46,243 bases of DNA, taken from assembly GCA_030654155.1 (NCBI GenBank), contig JAURYA010000048.1, positions 1-46,243 on the forward strand. The letters run 5' to 3'. The translations under genes were made by a program, and so were the position numbers. The notes under the pieces were generated by a model, which had not been told where the DNA came from, did no database searches, and was given only the letters and a program-made list of their open reading frames with translations. Source of the stretch: Sulfurimonas sp. Lineage in GTDB: Bacteria; Campylobacterota; Campylobacteria; Campylobacterales; Sulfurimonadaceae. Below, piece after piece: positions 25,273 to 34,277 of this stretch (the first letter of the stretch is position 1; every line of letters starts with the position of its first letter).

Positions 25273-25747
25273 GAATAGCCTCTTGATTATTCAACTCTGT
25301 GTTGTTGTCTATATGATGAAAGATCTCTTCATCAATCATTTTTTCCACATCGATTACAGGAACGAGTATCTCTTCCCATTGGACCATCTCTACTGGAACA
25401 AGGCCATGAAAGAGTTCGTCTGTGTCGGCTGTTTTATCTATTAGGCATTCAAAGATACCGAGTACATTATCACTCAAAAGTGCTATCAAACGCTCACCCT
25501 TATGAATGACAATAAGCATATCTTCGAGCTCAATACTCTTTTCATTCAAAGAAAAAAGTCTTCTTAAAGAAACGACAGGAATAGTTTTACCTTGAAGATT
25601 AAATACTCCAAGAAGGATAAAAGGAGAGTTTGGAACGGGTGTGGTCTCCACAACCCTAATGATTCTTTCTATACTCTCTGCGTGAATAGCATAGTGGCTA
25701 TTGTCACTTGAGAAAATAAGTAATTTTGAATTTTGATCTTCAGGCAT
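25265..25747 (-). CDS. cheW: CheW-type coupling protein, first gene of the Wsp-like operon
   Basis: A 160-residue CheW domain protein (LLIFSSDNSHYAIHAESIERI, LLGVFNLQGKTIPVVSLRRL). The sequence differs clearly from the second CheW, which fits two coupling proteins with separate partners. It has a ribosome binding site (AGAGG) five bases before the ATG and overlaps cheR by 8 bases. A TATAAT box about 100 bases upstream is the likely operon promoter. This is the first of seven co-directional genes with gaps no greater than about 25 bases. Confidence 0.93.
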   Translation of the reverse strand: MPEDQNSKLLIFSSDNSHYAIHAESIERIIRVVETTPVPNSPFILLGVFNLQGKTIPVVSLRRLFSLNEKSIELEDMLIVIHKGERLIALLSDNVLGIFECLIDKTADTDELFHGLVPVEMVQWEEILVPVIDVEKMIDEEIFHHIDNNTELNNQEAIHV

Positions 25748-25841
25748 CTAGACCTCTTCTTTATTACAAAAAAAATATCACGGCACTTCGATGAAGCACA
25801 CATTGACGCATCCTATAACATTTTTGCTTTATGAGGTCTTA

Positions 25842-25847
25842 ATTATA
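25842..25847 (-). promoter_or_regulatory. -10 box TATAAT of the Wsp-like operon
   Basis: On the minus strand TATAAT is preceded directly by ATG, and a start near 25835 would give a leader of nearly 90 bases before the first cheW. The whole 198-base gap 25748-25945 lacks an ORF and contains no clear ispH terminator, so read-through from the pheS-ispH operon cannot be excluded. Confidence 0.4.
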
Positions 25848-25945
25848 CATAACGGTTTAAGCCTATCTGTTCTTTAGTAAATTTATTACGGATTTAGTGT
25901 TTTCTTGTGGATTATATAAGAAGTCTGTTTTAATAAAATAATAAT

Positions 25946-26773
25946 TTAGCGATTATTTTGAATTGCATTAACAACATTTTGTATAATCCAATCAGGCGTT
26001 GATGCCCCTGCACTGATTCCACAAAAATTTTTATCTTTAAACCATGAAAATTCCAAATCATTCTCATCTTCTATATGGTAGCTGTCTTTGCAATTATCTT
26101 GCGAAATGCTAAAAAGTTGTTTAGTATTTGATGAATTTTTACCGCCGATAATTATCATCACATCAGCTTTTTTAGAGATTTTTCTAACCGCTTCTTGATT
26201 TTCAAATGTTGCGTTACAGATAGTATTAAAAACCCTTACCTCTTTATAACGGGGAATCAAATAGTTCGCAATCTCCATATAATCTTCAACTTTTCTTGTT
26301 GTTTGCGCGACTAGAGCTATCTTCTCCTTCAGCTTTAAATCCTCAAGCTCTTTTGGGGAGGTAACAACTCTTGCTCCATAAGTTGCATAGCTCTTAACAC
26401 CCTTAATCTCGGGATGAGCTTCATCGCCAAAAATAATGATATCATACCCCTGTTCACTCATCTCTTGGCAAATTTGCTGTGGTTTTGTTACATATGGGCA
26501 TGTTGCATCTACAACATCTACGTTGTTGGCTTTTAGTTCTGCCAACTCATTTTTTGGTATTCCGTGCGTACGGATTACCGCTTTGTCACCTGAAGCAAAA
26601 CTTTTGTGGTCATCAGTCAGGCTTACTTTAAAATCTTTTTCAAGTCTCTCAATCTCTTTGGAGTTATGAATAAGAGGTCCGTATGTTGATGAATTTTTGT
26701 TCTCTTCTGCTATTTTAATAGCTCGCTTAACACCAAAACAAAAGCCGTAACTCTCAGCTAGCTCTATTTTCAT
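25946..26773 (-). CDS. ispH: 4-hydroxy-3-methylbut-2-enyl diphosphate reductase
   Basis: A 275-residue protein. It performs the last step of the MEP isoprenoid pathway, reducing HMBPP to IPP and DMAPP with an iron-sulfur cluster. The three cluster cysteines are visible in GFCFGVKRA, VDATCPYV and FNTICNATFENQEAV. The EAHPEIKGV and GGKNSSNTKQL substrate-binding motifs are present. It is the last gene of the pheS-pheT-aroA-ispH run and abuts aroA. In Helicobacter (HP0400) and Campylobacter (Cj0894c) the next gene is rpsA; here the Wsp-like operon follows. Confidence 0.97.
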   Translation of the reverse strand: MKIELAESYGFCFGVKRAIKIAEENKNSSTYGPLIHNSKEIERLEKDFKVSLTDDHKSFASGDKAVIRTHGIPKNELAELKANNVDVVDATCPYVTKPQQICQEMSEQGYDIIIFGDEAHPEIKGVKSYATYGARVVTSPKELEDLKLKEKIALVAQTTRKVEDYMEIANYLIPRYKEVRVFNTICNATFENQEAVRKISKKADVMIIIGGKNSSNTKQLFSISQDNCKDSYHIEDENDLEFSWFKDKNFCGISAGASTPDWIIQNVVNAIQNNR

Positions 26774-28054
26774 CTATTTAAACTCTACTTTCGTAATTTT
26801 TTGTAAAAGTTCAAAAAAGTTTGGAAATGATGTATTTATACAATCAATATCACTCACACTCATTCCGCATTTAAGCCCTGCAATAATAAAGCTCATAGCT
26901 ATTCTATGGTCGCCGTGGCTATCGATTACAGCCTCTCTTAACTCGCCGCCTTTTACACTGTAACCGTCATGAACTTCATCAACTTCAATGCCGCAAGCTC
27001 TAAGTCCGTTTACTACGGTTGAGATTCTATCGCTCTCTTTTACTCTAAGCTCTTCGGCATTTTTAACGACACTTATGCCATCTGCACATGCAAAAGCTAT
27101 CGAGAGAGCAGGAAGCTCATCTATAAGCCAAGATATATTATGCTCAACCGTAATTGCTTTAAGCGGAGCATGTTTTACATGTATATTTCCGATTGGCTCA
27201 TACTTGTTCTCTGTTATTTCGTAACTCATAAGTGCACCCATTCTCTCTAACGCTTTAAATGCTTCAATACGCGTAGGATTAAGAGTGACACCCTCCAACA
27301 CAACATCGGAGTTAGGAGTAATTGCCGCTGCAACTGCAAAGAAAAAAGCACTTGATGGGTCAGCCGGCACTCTAATTTTCAGAGGTGAGAGGAGCTTTTT
27401 CATAGGTTTTATCTTGGTAGTTAAGCCGTCTACTTCTATCTCAGCACCCATGCCTTTTAACATTCTCTCAGTATGGTCACGGCTAAGTTCAGGTTCGCTG
27501 TAACTGCATTCGCCATCAGCTCTAAGAGCCGCCAAAATCATGGCACTTTTAACCTGAGCCGAAGCAATTTTACTCTCGTAGTTAAACGCCTTGAGAGATG
27601 CTCCTCTTATGCTTAGCGGAGCTAAATCGCCATCATTCCTGCCGTCAAGTTTTGCACCGATATCACGAAGCGGGGCAGTTACTCTCTTCATAGGACGACG
27701 ACGAAGATACTCATCTCCGGTTAGTACAAAATGACCCTCTGCCGAGCTTAAAAGTCCGCAAAAAAGTCTTATTCCTGTTCCAGAGTTGCCGCAATCTAGT
27801 ATTTCGCTGCTCTCTTTTATGCCGTTGGAACTTATCCTAATAGTCACGCCGTCATCCTCAACTGTTGCGCCAAGGTTTTTTACTATATTTAAAGAGTTTA
27901 GAGTATCTTCAGCTCTTAAAAAGTTCTCTATCTCGCTTGTTCCGCTTGCTAGCATTGCAAACATTGCACAGCGGTGAGATATTGATTTATCGGGCGCAAT
28001 CTCAGAAATATGAAGTGAAAACGGTAATGTTTTTACAACTTTTACACTGTTCAT
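26774..28054 (-). CDS. aroA: 3-phosphoshikimate 1-carboxyvinyltransferase (EPSP synthase)
   Basis: A 426-residue protein. It transfers enolpyruvate from PEP to shikimate-3-phosphate, the sixth step of the shikimate pathway. Typical motifs are [11 protein letters not shown] at the N-terminus, [13 protein letters not shown], the [16 protein letters not shown] stretch, [10 protein letters not shown], and DHRIAMSF near the end. The length is normal. It overlaps pheT upstream by 4 bases and abuts ispH downstream, so it is an internal gene of the pheS-pheT-aroA-ispH operon. Confidence 0.97.
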   Translation of the reverse strand: MNSVKVVKTLPFSLHISEIAPDKSISHRCAMFAMLASGTSEIENFLRAEDTLNSLNIVKNLGATVEDDGVTIRISSNGIKESSEILDCGNSGTGIRLFCGLLSSAEGHFVLTGDEYLRRRPMKRVTAPLRDIGAKLDGRNDGDLAPLSIRGASLKAFNYESKIASAQVKSAMILAALRADGECSYSEPELSRDHTERMLKGMGAEIEVDGLTTKIKPMKKLLSPLKIRVPADPSSAFFFAVAAAITPNSDVVLEGVTLNPTRIEAFKALERMGALMSYEITENKYEPIGNIHVKHAPLKAITVEHNISWLIDELPALSIAFACADGISVVKNAEELRVKESDRISTVVNGLRACGIEVDEVHDGYSVKGGELREAVIDSHGDHRIAMSFIIAGLKCGMSVSDIDCINTSFPNFFELLQKITKVEFK

Positions 28055-30387
28055 CTGATTCCTATTCCCAACTCATTTTTAAGTGCATTTAAAATCGCAT
28101 CCATAGAATTTGTTATATCATCCTCTTCTAATGTCTTTTCAAACGACTGAAGAACAAAACGGATAGACAAACTCATATTATCACCAAGAGATGCATCGCT
28201 ATATTTATCTACGGGATAGAAGCGTACCAGTTCTTTAGTAGCGGATGAGTCTATTACACTCTTAACATTTTCATAACTCATCTCTTTTGGCATTACAATA
28301 CTTAAATCTCTAAAAGATGCCTGATATTTTGAAGTCTGTTTTGCTGTTTTTAAACTACAAGGCAATTTTTCAAAATCCAATTCACACATATATGTCACAT
28401 CTAAATCATAGCTCTCTTGCACGTTTGGATGAACACGGAACAACTCCCCCACAACTTCACCGCAAATTAATACTTTAGCAGACTGAAAAGGGTGTGAGAG
28501 GGTATGTCTAGTCTCAAACTTACTCAGTTCAAATGCTCCTATAATATCAGAAACCTTCTGAGCAAAAAAAGCAAAATCTACTTTTGCAGGTTTTCCGGAG
28601 TTAGATAAACCATCAGGCTCTCTGTCTCCACAAAAAAGTATTGCCATCTTTAAAGACTCTTCTCTTTGGGAGTTAAATACCGAACCGACTTCAAAAAGCT
28701 TCACAGACGAATAGCCATTTTTACTGTTATTGGATGCAGCTTTGAGCAAGCCCGTAAGTAGTGTAGATCTAAGCGTGTCCAGTGTATTTACGATAGGGTT
28801 CAGTAACTCTTTACTCTCATCAATAGTTTCAAATTCAAACTCTTGAAGCACTTTCTTTTCGTCAAAAACAAAATGAACAGACTCAAAAAAGCCGCTATAA
28901 GCCGCTTTATGTCTGTATGTTTGTCTCTTTTTGTATCTGTTATAATCATCGCCGAGTCTATTGTCTTCTGTAAAAGTGAATGGTTTTGACGGAATATTGT
29001 CAATGCCGACCAAACGAACAATCTCCTCAACTATATCCTGTCTATTGGATATATCATGTCTAAATTTTGGAACAGAAATTACAAAACTGTCGGCTGATGA
29101 TTTTGTTGTATTAAAACCTAAATTTTTAAGTATTTTTGTTATCTTTGCTTTGTCTATATTTGCACCGATTATCTCATCTATCTCTTTTTTGCTAACGCTT
29201 ATCATTTTATCATCATGCGGCTCGCCAAGCTCAATTGTACCGCCAAAAACTGTAGAATCAGAGTTCGATTCAACAATACTGATACAATAATCCAAACCTT
29301 GATCCAAATCCGGCTCACTGCCCCTTGAGCTTCTATAATAGACAGTTCCGGCAGGTATCTTATTTTCTTGCATTTTTTTAGATATAACATCCGGCGGAAT
29401 ATAGGTAGCCTCAATTAAAACGGTACCTTCGCTGTAAGAGACCTTAGAATCATCAGCTTGAATTACTCCAACGATGGAAGCTTTTTTATCTTTTGACATA
29501 ATTGATGCGAAACCATTCTCATCTTTGCATAGTGACGCTTTTGCCATAGTCTCATTTTGCGCACAGAAAAAATCAAAACCGTATGCTCTTATAATAACGC
29601 CGCTGCTATGAGTTGCGTAGAGAATAAGTGACTCTATGTCTGTTTCTCTCTTATCTTCTATTTGCGCAAGTCTAAGCTTTATTACAAACGGCAGATTTAA
29701 GTTTTTTAGATCTATTGCTTTATATCTGATATTTACATCCAGATTGTTCTCATGAGATAACGTTAAAATTCGCCCTATTCCGACTCTTTTATCTTCATCC
29801 TCTTTTTTGTTTCTCTCTCTTAGAGGCTTGTCAAAGGCTGCACTCAAATCTCTTGCAATACCCCTAATACTTAAACAATCGCCGCGATTTGCAGTTAATT
29901 CTATCTCAATTATGTCGTCGCTAAATATATAATTTGTAGAAACTTCTTCACCTATCTTGTATTTTCCGATACTACTGTCTAGTTCAATGATTCCATCCTG
30001 GACATCTCCTAAACCAATCTCTTTTGCAGAGCATATCATACCCTCCGACTCAGCGCCGCGAAGTTTTACAGGTTTAATAACCATGCCATCGGGCATAACA
30101 GCACCTACGGTTGCAACAACAACATCTAGTCCAGCTCTGACATTTGAGGCACCGCAAACTATCTGACGCGTGCTTGCTCCGATATCTACTTGGCAAATAT
30201 TTAGTTTATCCGCTTCTGGATGTTTTTGGCAATCTAAAATTCTGCCGAATACTATTTTTTGGGGAATTTTATAAGTTGAAACGCTGTCTACTTCTAAGCC
30301 TATTGAGTTTAGTGTTTTTACTAATTTATCGGTAGATATCGCACTTAAATCTATCCACTCGTTTAACCAACTTTTAGTAACTATCAT
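28051..30387 (-). CDS. pheT: Phenylalanyl-tRNA synthetase beta subunit
   Basis: A 778-residue protein, the usual size. It forms the alpha2-beta2 PheRS with PheS. An N-terminal tRNA-binding (EMAP-like) domain is seen around residues 40-150 ([30 protein letters not shown]), then B3/B4 editing-type and B5 regions ([15 protein letters not shown]), and a C-terminal ferredoxin-like anticodon-binding domain ([18 protein letters not shown]). It overlaps pheS by 4 bases and aroA by 4 bases, so translation of the three is coupled. Confidence 0.96.
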   Translation of the reverse strand: MIVTKSWLNEWIDLSAISTDKLVKTLNSIGLEVDSVSTYKIPQKIVFGRILDCQKHPEADKLNICQVDIGASTRQIVCGASNVRAGLDVVVATVGAVMPDGMVIKPVKLRGAESEGMICSAKEIGLGDVQDGIIELDSSIGKYKIGEEVSTNYIFSDDIIEIELTANRGDCLSIRGIARDLSAAFDKPLRERNKKEDEDKRVGIGRILTLSHENNLDVNIRYKAIDLKNLNLPFVIKLRLAQIEDKRETDIESLILYATHSSGVIIRAYGFDFFCAQNETMAKASLCKDENGFASIMSKDKKASIVGVIQADDSKVSYSEGTVLIEATYIPPDVISKKMQENKIPAGTVYYRSSRGSEPDLDQGLDYCISIVESNSDSTVFGGTIELGEPHDDKMISVSKKEIDEIIGANIDKAKITKILKNLGFNTTKSSADSFVISVPKFRHDISNRQDIVEEIVRLVGIDNIPSKPFTFTEDNRLGDDYNRYKKRQTYRHKAAYSGFFESVHFVFDEKKVLQEFEFETIDESKELLNPIVNTLDTLRSTLLTGLLKAASNNSKNGYSSVKLFEVGSVFNSQREESLKMAILFCGDREPDGLSNSGKPAKVDFAFFAQKVSDIIGAFELSKFETRHTLSHPFQSAKVLICGEVVGELFRVHPNVQESYDLDVTYMCELDFEKLPCSLKTAKQTSKYQASFRDLSIVMPKEMSYENVKSVIDSSATKELVRFYPVDKYSDASLGDNMSLSIRFVLQSFEKTLEEDDITNSMDAILNALKNELGIGIR

Positions 30388-31385
30388 TGAAACTGCTCCA
30401 GCAACTTAATATCTCCCTCAAAGAGTGAACGAAGATCTCCTATTTGATGAATAAGCATCGCAAATCTCTCAACTCCAAGACCAAAAGCATATCCACTGAC
30501 ATTCTCATATTTAACTGCTTCAAAAACATTTGAATCAACAATTCCGCAACCCAAAACCTCAAGCCATCCGGTTTTTGAACAAACTCTGCAGCCACTGCCT
30601 TTACAAAATACACAAGAGATATCTACCTCTGCCGAGGGCTCCGTAAAAGGGAAGAAACTAGGTCTAAAACGAACTTCTACGTCGCCGAACATGTACTTAA
30701 GAAAATCCTCTAAAATAAACTTTAGATTTGCAAAAGATACCTTACCCTCTTCGTCAACCAAAAGCCCCTCAACCTGATGAAACATAGGTGTATGGGTAAT
30801 ATCGTAATCTCTTCTAAAAACTGCTCCCGGAGCTATCATGCGGATTGGCGGTTTTGTGTTCATCATTGTTCTTATCTGAACAGGAGAAGTGTGCGTACGA
30901 AGCAGCATCTCGTCTTTGAAGTAAAAAGTATCCTGCATATCGCGTGCAGGATGATATTTTGGCAAGTTTAGAGCTTCAAAATTGTTAAAATCATCCTCTA
31001 CCATAGTTCCTGTTTTAACTGCAAAATTCATTGAAGAGAAGTACTCTACAATCTTATCCATTGTCTCCATAACAGGATGCAGTGCGCCGCATTCAGGCTT
31101 CTGTCCAAACATAGAAACATCGATTGCCTCTGCCATCATATTTGCTTGCAGTTCTAATGTCTGAAGAGTTATCTTTTTGGCGCTCAACTCATTCATAAGT
31201 GCATTTTTGTGTATATTTAGCTCTTGTGCTATTTTTGATTTCTCTTCATCTGGTGCTTCTTTCATTCTAGCAAATTCTGCTGCTAAAACACCCTTTTTAC
31301 CAAATACAGATATGCGAATCTCTTCGATTCTATCAACACTCTGTGCCACTTTTATTTCGTCATACCATTCTTTCAATAGACTCAC
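30384..31385 (-). CDS. pheS: Phenylalanyl-tRNA synthetase alpha subunit
   Basis: A 333-residue class II synthetase subunit that charges tRNA-Phe. Motif 2 appears as [12 protein letters not shown] through [21 protein letters not shown], and motif 3 as [17 protein letters not shown]. The C-rich insert [17 protein letters not shown] is a known feature of many bacterial PheS proteins. The start is not certain: the longest reading begins with GTG at 31385, and TTG at 31376 with GGTGAG before it is the alternative. It is divergent from the HIT gene, the same arrangement as HP0403/HP0404. Confidence 0.95.
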   Translation of the reverse strand: MSLLKEWYDEIKVAQSVDRIEEIRISVFGKKGVLAAEFARMKEAPDEEKSKIAQELNIHKNALMNELSAKKITLQTLELQANMMAEAIDVSMFGQKPECGALHPVMETMDKIVEYFSSMNFAVKTGTMVEDDFNNFEALNLPKYHPARDMQDTFYFKDEMLLRTHTSPVQIRTMMNTKPPIRMIAPGAVFRRDYDITHTPMFHQVEGLLVDEEGKVSFANLKFILEDFLKYMFGDVEVRFRPSFFPFTEPSAEVDISCVFCKGSGCRVCSKTGWLEVLGCGIVDSNVFEAVKYENVSGYAFGLGVERFAMLIHQIGDLRSLFEGDIKLLEQFQ

Positions 31386-31423
31386 CCATACTAGAGGAAA
31401 ATACCCTCTTAAATTTTAGGATG

Positions 31424-31429
31424 ATTATA
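31424..31429 (-). promoter_or_regulatory. -10 box TATAAT of the pheS operon
   Basis: On the minus strand TATAAT predicts a start near 31417 and a leader of about 30 bases. The leader contains a small hairpin (AGAGG/CCTCT, 7-base loop) just before the proposed start. No Phe-rich leader peptide is visible. Confidence 0.45.
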
Positions 31430-31470
31430 GTCAAAAATAATTTACATACAGCTTCATTTAGCAATTTATA

Positions 31471-31479
31471 TGCTACAAT
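31471..31479 (+). promoter_or_regulatory. Extended -10 (TGCTACAAT) of the HIT gene
   Basis: TG at 31471-31472 and TACAAT at 31474-31479 lie about 21 bases before the ATG at 31501, with AGAGGC as a weak ribosome binding site between them. Confidence 0.45.
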
Positions 31480-31500
31480 AAATAAAAAAAGAGGCTAATA

Positions 31501-31857
31501 ATGTGTATATTTTGTAAAATTATCAACAAAGAAATACCATCAAATATTATCTTAGAAAACGAGGATTTTTTGGCATTTCACGATATAAATCCAAAAGCTC
31601 CCGTTCATATCTTAGCTATCCCAAAAATACATGTAGATAGTTTCAACGAAGTAACTCCGGAAATTATGAAAAATATGACTAAATTTATACAAGATGTTGC
31701 AAAAGAGATGAGTATTGACAAGAGCGGATACAGGGTTATTACCAATGTTGGTGAAGATGGCGCTCAAGAGGTAAAACACCTCCATTTTCATATATTTGGC
31801 GGAGCTAAACTGTCATGGTCGCACTTAAGCGATGCAGATCCAAAGAGTATGATTTAG
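31501..31857 (+). CDS. HIT family nucleotide-binding protein (HINT-like)
   Basis: A 118-residue protein, full length for the HINT branch. The histidine triad HLHFHIFGG near the C-terminus holds the nucleophilic His, and the N-terminal CIFCKII is the CxxC pair found in many HINT proteins. The family hydrolyses nucleoside phosphoramidates such as aminoacyl- or lysyl-AMP. It stands divergent from pheS and convergent with the OsmC gene. The same neighbour is present in Helicobacter pylori (HP0404) and Campylobacter jejuni (Cj0898), which suggests an old link with the pheS locus. Confidence 0.93.
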   Translation: MCIFCKIINKEIPSNIILENEDFLAFHDINPKAPVHILAIPKIHVDSFNEVTPEIMKNMTKFIQDVAKEMSIDKSGYRVITNVGEDGAQEVKHLHFHIFGGAKLSWSHLSDADPKSMI

Positions 31858-31885
31858 AGTTGCCATTATTATGACGGGCAACTCT
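31856..31885. terminator. Hairpin spanning the stop codons of the convergent HIT and OsmC genes
   Basis: AGAGTTGCC (31856-31864) pairs with GGCAACTCT (31877-31885) across a 12-base loop. The arms overlap the last codons of OsmC and the stop of the HIT gene. There is no T-run on either side. A shared bidirectional terminator is likely but not proven. Confidence 0.45.
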
Positions 31886-32333
31886 CTATCTTACCCATAT
31901 CTATTTTATTTCCGCCACCAGATATCATCTTCTCATTCTCTCTGATTTTAGTGCCGTTATGAGTTATGGAGTAAGTTATGGCAACACCGTCTCTTATGGT
32001 ATTGATTGTTGAGCAGTATGTCTCCAGTGAAGCCATAACCCATCTTGCTGCAATAACATCATCTGCGTCCGAATCAAAACTGTAATCCAGATGAAGAGTG
32101 TTAAACTTTTTCGGGAAATCCTCGTTTCTGGTGGCATCTCCACTTATAACAAAATTTGAAACTGTTTTGCCTTGATTTTTAGGTATTAGAACCATATCTG
32201 TCGCGCTGCATGAGACAATTCCTGACAAAAAATACTCCAGCGGGGATATTTGCGGAGCATCGATTATAAAACTGCTTTTTTCTGTTTTTGCTTCAAACTT
32301 CATCTCGTTTAAATGTGATACAACTACTTTCAA
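31869..32333 (-). CDS. OsmC/Ohr family peroxiredoxin-like protein
   Basis: A 154-residue protein with the OsmC fold. The two conserved cysteines are visible in SGIVSCSATDM and LETYCSTINTI; in OsmC and Ohr they reduce organic hydroperoxides with a dithiol cycle. The subtype is not clear; the sequence is closer to general OsmC/YhfA-type proteins than to Ohr. The gene begins three bases after argH and is probably co-transcribed with it. A role in oxidative stress is inferred from the family only. Confidence 0.85.
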   Translation of the reverse strand: MKVVVSHLNEMKFEAKTEKSSFIIDAPQISPLEYFLSGIVSCSATDMVLIPKNQGKTVSNFVISGDATRNEDFPKKFNTLHLDYSFDSDADDVIAARWVMASLETYCSTINTIRDGVAITYSITHNGTKIRENEKMISGGGNKIDMGKIESCPS

Positions 32334-32335
32334 AA

Positions 32336-33715
32336 TTATTTCTCCAAGAAGTTTTTAAAATAAGAGAGCTGTTCATCTGTTCTTTGTGTAGATGTTCCGC
32401 CGGCAGAGGTTCTTGCATTCATAGAGTTTTCAATTGACAAAAACGCCAAAACATCTTCGCCGATTCTGCTGTCAATCTCTTGAAGATATTTTAGCTCGAT
32501 ATCGCTCAAATCAATTTTTAGCTCTTCGCTTTTAGCTACCGCTTTTCCTGTAATAAAGTGAGCCTCTCTAAAAGGAATATCACACTTTTGAACCAGATAG
32601 TCAGCTAAATCTGTTGCGCTTAAATGCCCCATCTTGCAAGCGTTACTCATATTGTGAGCCTTAACCTGCATAGTCTTAAGAGCCTCTTTTAGTATTTCTA
32701 GTGAAATCTCAGCAGTCTCAACCGCATCAAAGACGCCCTCTTTATCCTCTTGAGTATCTTTGTTATAAGCAAGCGGGAGTCCTTTCATAACAGTTAGAAG
32801 CCCCATTAAAGAACCATAAACCCGTCCAGTCTTGCCGCGAAGAAGTTCAGGAACATCCGGATTTTTCTTTTGCGGCATTATTGATGAACCTGTCGAGTAC
32901 TCATCGCTAAGTTCAATAAATCTAAACTCATAGCTAGACCACATAACAAGCTCTTCGCTAAGACGTGAGATATGCATCATCATGGTTGAGATGTTGAACA
33001 AAATCTCCAGTGCAAAATCTCTGTCGCTTACCGTATCTAAACAGTTTACACTCACACTGCTAAATCCTAAAAGCTCCGCCGTCATATCTCTGTCAATTTT
33101 ATGCGGAGTTCCTGCAAGCGCCGCACAACCAAGCGGAGAGACGTTGTTTCTCTCATGTGAGCTCTCAAATCTCTCAATATCTCTTTTAAACATTGACAAA
33201 TAAGCGCTTAGATGAAAAGCGAAATTAATCGGTTGCGCATGTTGAAGATGCGTCATCCCAGGAACAAGAGTCTTTGTGTGCTTTGAAGCTATAACTAATA
33301 TCTCATGCATTAAAAGCTTTACGGCACCAGCTATCTCTAAATTTTTACGTAAAACATAACGGCGAAAATCGACCGCAACTTGGTCGTTTCTGCTTCTTGC
33401 CGTATGGAGTTTTTTACCCGCTTCACCAATAATGGCAGTTAATCGTTTTTCAATCCCCATGTGTAGGTCTTCATCCGATATTTTCCACTCAAATTCACCG
33501 GACTCTATCTCCTCTTTTACCTGAGAGAGCCCTTTTGTTATCTGAGATAGTTCATCGGCAGTTAAAATGCCCTGTTTTGCAAGCATTCCAGCATGTGCGA
33601 GAGAGCCCTCGATATCTTCGCGATATAATTTTCTGTCAAACATAATAGAAGCATTAAATTGATCTAAAAGGCTTGATGCACTCGCAGAAAAACGACCTGA
33701 CCACATTTTGTTCAT
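32336..33715 (-). CDS. argH: Argininosuccinate lyase
   Basis: A 459-residue protein of the fumarase/aspartase superfamily. It cleaves argininosuccinate to arginine and fumarate, the last step of arginine synthesis. The signature [20 protein letters not shown] is present, along with TRSRNDQVA near the N-terminus and the catalytic His/Ser region (MTHLQHAQP). The ribosome binding site AAGGAA precedes ATG at 33715. It is not next to argB, which lies at 44709, so the arginine genes are scattered in this window. Confidence 0.97.
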   Translation of the reverse strand: MNKMWSGRFSASASSLLDQFNASIMFDRKLYREDIEGSLAHAGMLAKQGILTADELSQITKGLSQVKEEIESGEFEWKISDEDLHMGIEKRLTAIIGEAGKKLHTARSRNDQVAVDFRRYVLRKNLEIAGAVKLLMHEILVIASKHTKTLVPGMTHLQHAQPINFAFHLSAYLSMFKRDIERFESSHERNNVSPLGCAALAGTPHKIDRDMTAELLGFSSVSVNCLDTVSDRDFALEILFNISTMMMHISRLSEELVMWSSYEFRFIELSDEYSTGSSIMPQKKNPDVPELLRGKTGRVYGSLMGLLTVMKGLPLAYNKDTQEDKEGVFDAVETAEISLEILKEALKTMQVKAHNMSNACKMGHLSATDLADYLVQKCDIPFREAHFITGKAVAKSEELKIDLSDIELKYLQEIDSRIGEDVLAFLSIENSMNARTSAGGTSTQRTDEQLSYFKNFLEK

Positions 33716-33806
33716 AATAATTTCCTTGATTTTATTTTATAAAAAGTTATTTAAAAAGTTTGGTATTTTAGCTAAATTAAATGATTTTACAAAGTGAAGA
33801 TAGTAA

Positions 33807-33832
33807 TTCAAGATAGATTTTTCTATCTTGAA
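33807..33832. terminator. Strong hairpin downstream of the cytochrome c gene
   Basis: A perfect 11-base stem (TTCAAGATAGA / TCTATCTTGAA) with a TTTT loop lies 19 bases after the stop of the small cytochrome gene. No clear T-run follows on the minus strand. It separates that gene from argH and is the best hairpin in the window. Confidence 0.55.
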
Positions 33833-33850
33833 ATTATAAAAAAAGAGGGA

Positions 33851-34192
33851 TTAATTACAAGCAGGTACGTTGCCGCTATCGCTCGCATACTCAAATAAAA
33901 AATCTTTCAAATGCTTTGAATTTTTACTATAAATTTTGCTTTCAAAATATTCATGGGACTCTTCCACACCTTTATCGTCACTCTCTAAATGAATTTCGGC
34001 CAATTTTTGACCTTTATCTTTCATAAGGGCACTCCACTCTCTCTTTTTCTTTGTAGCAACAAAAGCCTGCCCTGCCTTATGACATTTAACACATTTTTTT
34101 ACATACTCACTCTGACCCTTATATACTGCCGCATCCACAGTAAGTGAGGTAAATATAAATATAGACAAGATAGAAATTAAAAACTTATTCAT
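33851..34192 (-). CDS. Small periplasmic monohaem c-type cytochrome
   Basis: A 113-residue protein with an N-terminal signal peptide (hydrophobic to about residue 18, then VDA) and one haem-binding motif, CVKCH, at about residues 33-37. It has no other domain. An 8-base-spaced AAGGGA ribosome binding site supports ATG at 34192, and a TATAAT box lies about 45-50 bases upstream. It is a single gene, bounded downstream by a strong hairpin. It probably carries electrons in the periplasm; the partner is unknown. Confidence 0.85.
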   Translation of the reverse strand: MNKFLISILSIFIFTSLTVDAAVYKGQSEYVKKCVKCHKAGQAFVATKKKREWSALMKDKGQKLAEIHLESDDKGVEESHEYFESKIYSKNSKHLKDFLFEYASDSGNVPACN

Positions 34193-34236
34193 GTGTAAAG
34201 TCCCTTATAATAATGGATTATGTTACATCACTATTT

Positions 34237-34242
34237 ATTATA
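34237..34242 (-). promoter_or_regulatory. -10 box TATAAT of the cytochrome gene
   Basis: On the minus strand TATAAT lies upstream of the cytochrome start with a predicted leader of about 38 bases. The 85-base gap to the mqnL stop at 34278 holds no other feature. Confidence 0.4.
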
Positions 34243-34277
34243 TTAACCTTATAATAAATAAAAAAGACACTAAATTA

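Noticed and set aside
31386-31420. Small hairpin in the pheS leader as an attenuator
   Set aside because: The stem is only five pairs, there is no T-run and no Phe-rich leader peptide, so attenuation is not supported.
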